Positions 1-4,338 of a DNA stretch of 5,433 nucleotides are shown in pieces; position 1 is the stretch's first letter, and each line of letters starts with the position of its first letter. This stretch comes from Candidatus Saccharimonadales bacterium. GTDB taxonomy: Bacteria; Patescibacteriota; Saccharimonadia; Saccharimonadales; Saccharimonadaceae. The notes under the pieces were generated by a model. That model was given only the letters and a program-made list of their open reading frames with translations. It searched no databases and was not told the DNA's origin. Position numbers and translations under genes: made by a program. The stretch covers positions 1 through 5,433 of the forward strand of contig JASLCR010000089.1 in assembly GCA_030145955.1 (NCBI GenBank), written 5' to 3'.

Positions 1-67
1 AGACACGCAAGACTCAAAATTTTGTGTCCTTACGGACGTGCCGGTTCGATTCCGGCTCGCGGTACCA
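1..67 (+). tRNA. tRNA-Leu (anticodon CAA), 5' part missing
   Basis: This is the 3' two thirds of a leucine tRNA; the acceptor 5' strand and most of the D arm lie left of the window. The anticodon stem pairs 8-12 (CAAGA) with 20-24 (TTTTG), closing a 7-nt loop with anticodon CAA at 15-17, which reads UUG. A long class II variable arm (GTCC, TTAC loop, GGAC, 26-37) fits tRNA-Leu. The T arm is 40-56 with loop TTCGATT. The acceptor 3' strand is 57-63, the discriminator is A64 as expected for leucine, and CCA is encoded at 65-67. An intrinsic terminator follows at once, so this is the last gene of its transcript. Confidence 0.93.
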
Positions 68-79
68 TTGAAAACTCTT

Positions 80-108
80 AAAGAGCGCATATGCGCTCTT
101 TTTGTTTG
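80..108 (+). terminator. intrinsic terminator after tRNA-Leu
   Basis: Bases 80-101 form a perfect inverted repeat (arms AAAGAGCGCAT and ATGCGCTCTTT) followed by a T-rich run (TTTTTGTTT). It starts 12 nt after the tRNA CCA end and isolates the tRNA from the prepilin promoter downstream. Confidence 0.85.
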
Positions 109-118
109 CGTAAAAGCT

Positions 119-148
119 TTGACATTCTAAAGTATAGGATACTATAAT
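119..148 (+). promoter_or_regulatory. sigma70-type promoter of the first prepilin gene
   Basis: The -35 box TTGACA (119-124) and the -10 box TATAAT (143-148) both match the consensus, separated by 18 bp. Transcription should start near 155, giving a leader of about 25-45 nt depending on the start codon used. The spacer contains an imperfect dyad, AGTAT-AGG-ATACT (131-143), touching the -10 box, which could be an operator. A TGCAT element lies just downstream at 157-161. Confidence 0.8.
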
Positions 149-199
149 GTAATTAATGCATTCGCAGCAGTAATATAGTACATGCAAACAAGACTCGGT

Positions 200-724
200 A
201 TGAAAAAATATAGAAAACACAGCGGCTTTACCATCGTAGAACTCGTAATTGTGATTGTTGTTATAGCTATCCTTGCTTCAATAGCGGTCGTATCCTATAG
301 GGGTGTGCAATCACGAGCAACTAAGGCGAGCTTGAATAATGATATCGAGGAAGGTACTCAACAACTTGAGCTCAAAAAAGAGCTGGGGCAAACAAATGAG
401 TATCCTTCTGATTTGTCGTCGCTGAATGATGGCCAGGGTTTTAGAGTTAGTGGAGATAATCAATATAAGTATACAAGTACTCCTCATAAAGCTAGCAGTA
501 ATCCTGCTGCAGGATATTGTCTTATCGTGTACAGTCCAAAATATAACATTGCTACCTGGGTAGATGTTGATGATGTGCAGCATGATTTAGTAGGCCCCAG
601 CATAGGACAAAACGTGTGCACAGTGGACTTATATGATGCAAGTGGTAACAAGCTTGGCTCCTCTAAGTACGTTGTTGCTAGTACAAACCCTTTATCAATA
701 AGTGAAGATACCTACATGCATTAG
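200..724 (+). CDS. type IV prepilin / pseudopilin-like protein
   Basis: This is a secreted pilin-type subunit: the precursor is processed by a prepilin peptidase and assembled into a type IV pilus or type II secretion-like filament at the membrane. From the ATG at 200 the leader is short and basic (MKKYRKHSG). The peptidase site G|FTIVE follows, with the conserved Glu at mature position 5 and a hydrophobic helix of about 20 residues (FTIVELVIVIVVIAILASIA). The remaining ~130 residues form a globular domain with two cysteines (about residues 107 and 140) that could make a disulphide; the domain itself I do not recognise. An upstream in-frame ATG at 182 would add six residues; I prefer 200 because prepilin leaders of this type are short. 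Neither start has a clear Shine-Dalgarno site. The gene stands alone behind a consensus promoter and converges on the TetR gene at 755, with 30 bp between stops and no obvious terminator. No assembly genes (PilB, PilC, PilD) are in the window. Confidence 0.88.
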   Translation: MKKYRKHSGFTIVELVIVIVVIAILASIAVVSYRGVQSRATKASLNNDIEEGTQQLELKKELGQTNEYPSDLSSLNDGQGFRVSGDNQYKYTSTPHKASSNPAAGYCLIVYSPKYNIATWVDVDDVQHDLVGPSIGQNVCTVDLYDASGNKLGSSKYVVASTNPLSISEDTYMH

Positions 725-754
725 AAGCTTTAAGTACGCATTCTGTATCTTATC

Positions 755-1369
755 TTACGAGTACTTTGGTTCCGAGAGAACTTCCTGTATATTGAGGTTT
801 TCCGCGATAAAATTGATGCCTTGGTCGATTGCTTCAATGGCTTTGTCTGGTGAGGTGAGGCGCTCGGCGCCGTGATCATATAGTGCACTAAATACGGCCA
901 TTAGTAGCTCTGCTTCAATGCGGGATTGCAAGTCAATCTTCTTATGGCCTTTGTCTTTCGCAAGTTCTTGTGCGAGGAGGTTCTTAGCGTTGGTAATGTA
1001 CATGTCTACTCGTGCTTGTAGCGTTGGGTTTTTCATGATGATACCTCGACGTATTCTCTCGTACCTGGGATTCTTTGAAAGCTCTGGTATAACTACCTCA
1101 AGCTGCCATTTGCGAAATGCTTTCAATGCCGGAAGACTTTCACGGGTATTAAATATGTTTATTAGTTCAAGCTCGATCTGATCGGCATTAATAAAGAGGA
1201 GTTCCTCTTTTGACGAAAAGTGGAGGAAAAATGTTCGTGGTGAGAAGTTGGCGCGTGTCGTAATCTCTTCGATAGAGGCCTGCGAGTATCCTTTCTCTTC
1301 AAATAGCGCGCAGGCGCTTTGTAGAAGAGCCATTCTTGTTTGCTGTTTTTTGCGGTCCCTTAATCCCAT
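755..1369 (-). CDS. TetR/AcrR-family transcriptional regulator (first paralog)
   Basis: This is a predicted dimeric DNA-binding repressor with an N-terminal TetR helix-turn-helix. From the ATG at 1369 (204 aa) the DNA-binding domain spans about residues 6-56: RKKQQTRMALLQSA leads into SIEEITTRANFSPRTFFLHF, with SSKEEL closing the domain. The form RTFFLHFSSKE in place of the common tlYryFpsKe resembles the TetR subgroup often seen in actinobacteria. Residues ~60-204 are the helical ligand/dimer domain; its ligand cannot be predicted. A TTG in frame at 1417 would add 16 residues; the ATG is favoured because the paralog downstream aligns from just after it (GLRDRKK against GLMERKK), and AGTAGGG lies just upstream. 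It has its own consensus promoter with a leader of about 100 nt. No efflux pump or enzyme gene, the usual target neighbour, is adjacent. The nearest genes are its paralog and a convergent prepilin gene. Confidence 0.9.
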   Translation of the reverse strand: MGLRDRKKQQTRMALLQSACALFEEKGYSQASIEEITTRANFSPRTFFLHFSSKEELLFINADQIELELINIFNTRESLPALKAFRKWQLEVVIPELSKNPRYERIRRGIIMKNPTLQARVDMYITNAKNLLAQELAKDKGHKKIDLQSRIEAELLMAVFSALYDHGAERLTSPDKAIEAIDQGINFIAENLNIQEVLSEPKYS

Positions 1370-1404
1370 GGCCCTACTTTGCGGGTTTCGGGGTCTACTA
1401 GCGA

Positions 1405-1418
1405 TTTGCTGAAGCAAA
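1405..1418. repeat. short inverted repeat in the TetR leader
   Basis: TTTGCT-GA-AGCAAA is a 6-bp-arm dyad lying between promoter and ATG of the first TetR gene. TetR proteins often bind short dyads near their own promoters, so it could be an autoregulatory operator or a leader hairpin. It also covers the alternative TTG start. The arms are short enough to arise by chance. Confidence 0.35.
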
Positions 1419-1479
1419 ACATCTGACTGTCGAATATGGATTGTGTCATTTGCATGAATATTATTAATACAGTGATTGC

Positions 1480-1509
1480 ATTATACTGCAGTTTGATATG
1501 CTATGTCAA
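1480..1509 (-). promoter_or_regulatory. sigma70-type promoter of the first TetR gene
   Basis: On the minus strand the -35 box TTGACA (1504-1509) and the -10 box TATAAT (1480-1485) both match consensus, with 18 bp between them: the same architecture as the first prepilin promoter. The start point should lie near 1473. The -35 box overlaps the T-run of the terminator of the upstream TetR gene by two bases. TGCAT elements lie at 1477-1481 and 1451-1455. Confidence 0.8.
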
Positions 1510-1537
1510 AAAAGTCGGTAAGTATACCAACTTTTTT
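1508..1537 (-). terminator. intrinsic terminator of the second TetR gene
   Basis: A 13-bp stem (1508-1520 with 1525-1537, one G-U pair when read on minus) and a 4-nt loop end in a run of six T on the minus strand. It begins 19 nt after the stop of the TetR gene at 1556. Because the left arm is A-rich the hairpin could also act on the plus strand. Its U-tract merges with the -35 box of the next promoter. Confidence 0.8.
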
Positions 1538-1555
1538 ATCGTGTAAGGGGGTGCT

Positions 1556-2146
1556 TTAAAGAATATTCTTAAGCTGCTCAGTTACATCACTAACAGCTTG
1601 TGCGATCTTTTTTGGTGGAAGATCTTCGATACCTTGCTCGTATAGTTCGATGAAGATTGCCATAACAGCGGCTGCGACAACACGTGCTGTCAGATCAGGG
1701 GTCTTTAGGCCTCGTTCTTTTGCCAGCTCAGTGGCGAGCACTGCTTCAATATCTTTAAGCATGCTGCCAAGGCGCGCTTGCAGTTGGCGATTTGTTGAGA
1801 TTAGTTTGCGGCGAATTGTTTCATATTCAGGGTTACTACCCATCTTTATTTCGACAGCTGTTGTAAGCTCCCACTCTTTGAATGTCTTAAGTGCTACAGT
1901 GTTGCCGCGCTCAGCAAATGCCGCCTGAAGCGACTGCATAAGCTCTTCGATATAAGGGAAAACTAGGTCTTCCTTTGAGCTAAAGTGAAGGAAAAATGTT
2001 CTTGGCGCAAAATTGGCTCGTTCGGTAATTTCCTCGATTGATGTGTCGTCATAGCCTTTTTTCTTGAAGAAATAATAGGCGCTTTTCAAAAACGCATCAC
2101 GCGTTTGCTTCTTTTTTCGTTCCATAAGTCCCGTTGGTTTCTGCAT
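1556..2146 (-). CDS. TetR/AcrR-family transcriptional regulator (second paralog)
   Basis: This is a predicted DNA-binding repressor of 196 aa. The N-terminal helix-turn-helix (about residues 9-58) contains SIEEITERANFAPRTFFLHF followed by SSKEDL. By hand alignment 40 of 58 residues of this region (GLMERKK to SKEDLVF) match the TetR paralog encoded next, and the C-terminal halves also resemble each other (QAR, ELAK, LY motifs), so the two genes arose by duplication. The near identity of the recognition helix suggests they bind similar operators. The C-terminal helical domain has diverged more, consistent with different inducers. The start is ATG 2146, only 9 nt below a -10 box, so the mRNA may be nearly leaderless; an internal ATG at 2125 (MERKKK) is the alternative. 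It is followed by its own terminator. It lies 100 bp downstream of the second prepilin gene on the same strand. Confidence 0.9.
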   Translation of the reverse strand: MQKPTGLMERKKKQTRDAFLKSAYYFFKKKGYDDTSIEEITERANFAPRTFFLHFSSKEDLVFPYIEELMQSLQAAFAERGNTVALKTFKEWELTTAVEIKMGSNPEYETIRRKLISTNRQLQARLGSMLKDIEAVLATELAKERGLKTPDLTARVVAAAVMAIFIELYEQGIEDLPPKKIAQAVSDVTEQLKNIL

Positions 2147-2155
2147 AATACACCA

Positions 2156-2183
2156 AGTATATCATTACACATTTAATTTACAA
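2156..2183 (-). promoter_or_regulatory. probable promoter of the second TetR gene
   Basis: On the minus strand TTGTAA (2178-2183) and TATACT (2156-2161) are spaced by 16 bp. Only 9 nt separate the -10 box from ATG 2146, so transcription should start 2-3 nt before the start codon, with no room for a ribosome binding site. A TGCAT element sits just upstream of the -35 box (2186-2190). I see no clear terminator for the preceding prepilin gene in this 100-bp gap, so some readthrough is possible. Confidence 0.6.
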
Positions 2184-2246
2184 GATGCATTAATTTATTC
2201 CCTTAGATCAAAATGCACAGTGGCCAATTTAAGGCTGAGTATCTAT

Positions 2247-2831
2247 TTAGTTGGAAAATTCGCAGGTTTGCGGCGGTGTAGGGTTGCTTGATGGGTCTAC
2301 GCGCAGACCGCCGCGCTGACTGCGATAGAAGCGCACAAGTCCGGATGTTTCTTCGCGGTACATAAGAATATAGTAGCCACTAAAATTATTCTCAGTAACT
2401 GCTGCATTCGTCGTTCTGAATGTACAGTCTATGCCGCTTGTCTGTACAACTGTAAAATATCCGTAAGTGGATGTATCGGTGATTGCGTTATTGGTGCGCA
2501 GCGATGTGAGGGTTCCTCTCGTGGCATTGGGTGCAACAAGAGTTTCCTTTTTTATTCCAGGGAACAAGGTCTGCAGATTATTAACAGCAGTTTGGCTATA
2601 CGGGTCGCTGTTTTTCATCTGGGGGTGGTACATATCTGGGTACTCACCATTATCTTCATAGTACTTTTCAAGAGCTTCTCGTATAAGGATGATATCTGCC
2701 TTGCGCTTGGAGTCTCGGGTTTGTTTTTGCTGCTGGGTATAGAGAGTAATCGCTATTGCAACCAGAATTAGGATGACTGCGCAAACGATCAAAAGCTCAA
2801 CTAGAGTGAATCCTCTTGTGCTTTTTCGCAT
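2247..2831 (-). CDS. type IV prepilin / GspG-like pseudopilin
   Basis: This is a pilin-type filament subunit of 194 aa. The leader MRKSTRG is followed by the prepilin peptidase site G7|F8 and FTLVELLIV, with the conserved Glu at mature position 5 (E12). The hydrophobic helix runs to about residue 31 and continues as a polar helix (QQQKQTRDSKRKADIILIREALEKYYEDNGEYP). That last pattern, basic DSKRKAD then ALEKYY..NGEYP, is typical of GspG-like pseudopilins and of pilins common in CPR genomes. The C-terminal domain is beta-rich with two cysteines (C136, C190), a likely disulphide, and ends in a Pro-rich tail, NPTPPQTCEFSN. The start is ATG 2831, six nt from an extended -10 box, suggesting a leaderless mRNA. 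The gene lies on the same strand as, and upstream of, the TetR pair. No pilus assembly genes are in the window. Confidence 0.9.
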   Translation of the reverse strand: MRKSTRGFTLVELLIVCAVILILVAIAITLYTQQQKQTRDSKRKADIILIREALEKYYEDNGEYPDMYHPQMKNSDPYSQTAVNNLQTLFPGIKKETLVAPNATRGTLTSLRTNNAITDTSTYGYFTVVQTSGIDCTFRTTNAAVTENNFSGYYILMYREETSGLVRFYRSQRGGLRVDPSSNPTPPQTCEFSN

Positions 2832-2836
2832 ACTTC

Positions 2837-2851
2837 AACTATAGCATAGTT
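2837..2851. repeat. dyad over the prepilin -10 box (candidate operator)
   Basis: AACTAT-AGC-ATAGTT is a perfect inverted repeat with 6-bp arms. It covers the -10 box of the second prepilin gene, where a bound dimeric regulator would block RNA polymerase. Either neighbouring TetR protein is a conceivable ligand; this is inference only. Confidence 0.45.
2838..2846 (-). promoter_or_regulatory. extended -10 promoter of the second prepilin gene
   Basis: On the minus strand TGC-TATAGT is an extended -10 element; no good -35 box is seen 17 bp upstream. Only 6 nt separate it from ATG 2831, so the predicted start point falls on the start codon itself (leaderless mRNA). The -10 lies inside the dyad 2837-2851. 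Confidence 0.55.
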
Positions 2852-2860
2852 ATTTCTTTT

Positions 2861-2890
2861 ACTGCATAAATAATGTCACTGCATAGATAA
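2861..2890. repeat. two 13-bp direct repeats, 17-bp period, upstream of the prepilin promoter
   Basis: ACTGCATAAATAA (2861-2873) and ACTGCATAGATAA (2878-2890) agree at 12 of 13 positions and start 17 bp apart. They lie about 20-50 bp upstream of the extended -10 box, in the position usual for an activator site, and that promoter lacks a good -35 box. Each copy carries the TGCAT core found in the other promoter regions of this window. Confidence 0.6.
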
Positions 2891-2898
2891 ACGGAATG

Positions 2899-2908
2899 TA
2901 CTATAGTA
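2899..2908. repeat. 10-bp perfect palindrome TACTATAGTA
   Basis: This short perfect palindrome lies between the prepilin promoter on minus and the promoter on plus. It resembles the dyad at 2837-2851 (shared ACTATA/TATAGT), so the two could be copies of one operator. It is short enough to be chance in AT-rich DNA. Confidence 0.3.
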
Positions 2909-2943
2909 TTGTCAGATCTGTTTCGTAATTTTCGCTATTGGTA

Positions 2944-2971
2944 TTGCATGTGAAGACGTCTATGATAGAAT
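2944..2971 (+). promoter_or_regulatory. probable promoter upstream of the small ORF
   Basis: TTGCAT (2944-2949) and TAGAAT (2966-2971) are spaced by 16 bp, each one or two bases off consensus. The start point would be near 2978, just before the hairpin at 2981. This supports a plus-strand transcript crossing the small ORF, or a non-coding RNA. Confidence 0.5.
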
Positions 2972-2980
2972 GAAATTATA

Positions 2981-3001
2981 TGCATTCAATGTATGAATGC
3001 A
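2981..3001 (+). repeat. perfect hairpin/dyad at the transcript 5' end
   Basis: TGCATTCA - ATGTA - TGAATGCA is a perfect inverted repeat with 8-bp arms and a 5-nt loop. It lies immediately after the predicted start point of the plus-strand promoter and 21 nt before the GGAG site. It could be an operator (21 bp total, a size usual for TetR dimers) or a 5' stabilising hairpin. Its arms contain the TGCAT core seen elsewhere. Confidence 0.55.
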
Positions 3002-3032
3002 ACAAAAGTAATAAAATTATTGGAGAAGCCAA

Positions 3033-3308
3033 GTGAGATGTCTTACGGCTATGGAAGTATATATACGGCTGATAAATCCTGCCGCTTGGTGCATGGCTAT
3101 AGGCAGATTCGTAATCTTTCTGTCTGAATTTGCTCCAAAAAGAGTACCGTTTTTGTCAGGCATATGTGCCAACAGGGATGCAGCTTTAAGTAGTTGCCCT
3201 ATTTTCGTTGCAGATGGTGTGGATTGTGATACCCAACAGAGACAGACCCCTGCCTCACCCAACCCCTCTCCCACACCATCTGGACCTTGGACATGTCATT
3301 ACAATTAA
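3033..3308 (+). CDS. doubtful small ORF, unrecognised, 91 aa
   Basis: I do not recognise this protein. In its favour are a promoter 60 bp upstream, GGAG at 3022-3025 spaced 7 nt from the GTG start, and a stop placed just before a strong hairpin. The product has a weakly hydrophobic N-terminal third (about residues 11-33), six cysteines, and a Pro/Ser-rich tail (TPASPNPSPTPSGP) ending WTCHYN. The tail resembles the end of the second prepilin (NPTPPQTCEFSN), so it might be a secreted peptide or a decayed surface-protein fragment. An ATG at 3038 in another frame, also reachable from the same SD, encodes only 29 aa (to 3127). Against it are the GTG start, the lack of a recognisable domain, and an open minus-strand frame over the same bases. 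It may be non-coding. Confidence 0.35.
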   Translation: MRCLTAMEVYIRLINPAAWCMAIGRFVIFLSEFAPKRVPFLSGICANRDAALSSCPIFVADGVDCDTQQRQTPASPNPSPTPSGPWTCHYN

Positions 3309-3354
3309 AACGAGCGTCGTTCCGGGAGATGATAATTTCTCCCGGAACGACGCT
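3307..3354 (-). terminator. intrinsic terminator of the right-hand operon
   Basis: This is a perfect 17-bp, GC-rich stem (3313-3329 with 3338-3354) with an 8-nt loop, followed on the minus strand by CG and TTTT. It lies 30 nt after the stop of the gene at 3385 and closes the minus-strand operon. It has no T-run on plus, so it would stop the plus-strand small transcript only poorly, though the hairpin could protect that RNA's 3' end. Confidence 0.85.
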
Positions 3355-3384
3355 ATCGCTCGCATAAAGTATCTGTGTATGTAT

Positions 3385-4314
3385 CTAGCGAGTCTTGGCT
3401 TTTTGAATTGTCCTAACCCCACGCTGTGAGTTGTACAGTGGGTTGACGTATACGAGGTCGGATCCCGTGTAGCGGCTAAGCATCCACTGGGTAATTCGTC
3501 GTCGCTTGATCTCTCTTGGTGTCTCAACATGCCAGTTACCATCATCGCGCTGCGAGAGTATATCGAAGTCATGAGTATCGTGACGGTTATAGAATCCGCT
3601 GTCTCCTCGTACGGTTGCCGGTATGGCAGCAAGGCCGGTTTCCCAGAACTCTGACCAATAGTGCCAATAGGCGCGAAGTTCGCCCGCAAGGCCTCGTGCA
3701 TGAATTTCATCGGTATCATAAAACGTATTCATAAGTTCTTCGTAAAGTGCCTTTTTGAGGTCCTCTACTGTATCTTCGACAATTTCACCGCAGACAATAT
3801 CGCGGTGCACCCGACTAAACAGTAATTTTATTTGTAGACGATGCTTGGTTGTGGTCTGTTCGGTTGGCAGCCCTGCAATGGCTCGCTCAAGACAGTTATC
3901 AGCAACATCAATAAGCTCGAGTCGATCATCTACTTCCTTGATCATGTCTGTTGCTGCGAAAGTCTGTACCATAGCCGCTTCAGTAAACGCTGATGCAGCT
4001 AGTTCGTAGTATTCGGCATAAAGTTCGGCTGCCCCTGGATCCTCTGGGGAAATATTTTCAGCAAGGTCAATATTTGCCCACGCAATGGCATCGAGTGTTT
4101 TATCATCAAGTGCGCCAAGCGTTTTATCGTACATAAAGTAAGCTAGGTTGTTATCGCGAACTCGCATATAGTAGCGGTCTTTCTTCGCTGTACCGTTACG
4201 GTTTTCGGCACGAACAACACGTCTACCGGTCTTGCGATTGCGGATGGCGGCTCCTTCAAGCTGATAGCTGCCCGATGGGAGCCCAATAAAAGATCGTTCG
4301 TCTAAGTCGGACAT
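3385..4314 (-). CDS. conserved-looking protein of unknown function, possible nuclease-like C-terminus
   Basis: I do not recognise this family. The product (309 aa from ATG 4314) is soluble, with no signal peptide or membrane segment. Residues ~1-65 are basic and probably beta-rich (GSYQLEGAAIRNRKTGRRVV). Residues ~75-225 look all-helical and acidic, possibly repeat-like. The C-terminal ~70 residues contain D249-F-D251-I, a Trp-centred strand, then E268-I-K270 and a basic RRR, followed by Q276WMLSRY; this spacing is compatible with a PD-(D/E)XK nuclease core, but it is only a pattern match. A TTG at 4329 would add five residues and has only a poor, too-close AGG. The gene is third in the operon, 24 nt (9 nt from the TTG) after the CARKD-like gene, so coupling to it is likely. 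A terminator follows. Confidence 0.8.
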   Translation of the reverse strand: MSDLDERSFIGLPSGSYQLEGAAIRNRKTGRRVVRAENRNGTAKKDRYYMRVRDNNLAYFMYDKTLGALDDKTLDAIAWANIDLAENISPEDPGAAELYAEYYELAASAFTEAAMVQTFAATDMIKEVDDRLELIDVADNCLERAIAGLPTEQTTTKHRLQIKLLFSRVHRDIVCGEIVEDTVEDLKKALYEELMNTFYDTDEIHARGLAGELRAYWHYWSEFWETGLAAIPATVRGDSGFYNRHDTHDFDILSQRDDGNWHVETPREIKRRRITQWMLSRYTGSDLVYVNPLYNSQRGVRTIQKAKTR

Positions 4315-4338
4315 AGGATTACTATACAACCTAAGTAA

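Noticed and set aside
40..67. tRNA 3' end as a phage or island attachment site
   Set aside because: No second copy of the T-arm/acceptor sequence and no integrase gene in the window.
14..220. Minus-strand ORF of 68 codons
   Set aside because: It runs antisense through the tRNA, the terminator and the prepilin promoter; Cys/Tyr-rich composition and no start signals. A shadow frame.
664..766. TAAGTACG direct repeat (664, 731) and AAGTAC/GTACTT inverted repeat (732-766) between the convergent genes
   Set aside because: Six to eight bases only, with a 23-nt loop and no T-run; not a convincing terminator, probably chance.
2221..2246. Possible terminator after the second prepilin gene
   Set aside because: The best pairing is a short, bulged CAG..CC/GG.CTG stem with no U-tract.
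3038..3127. UGA recoding (Gly or Trp) extending the ATG 3038 frame
   Set aside because: Reading through TGA 3125 leads to a TAA after about 20 more codons and no recognisable protein. All firm genes are full length under the standard code, so recoding explains nothing here.
3017..3274. Minus-strand ORF of 85 codons opposite the small plus ORF
   Set aside because: No SD or promoter seen on that strand and no recognisable domain; it is less well supported than the plus ORF, though neither is sure.
3255..3719. Minus-strand ORF of 154 codons overlapping the 3' end of the 309-aa gene
   Set aside because: It lies in another frame of a well-supported gene and runs straight through the strong terminator hairpin; composition is unlike the neighbours.
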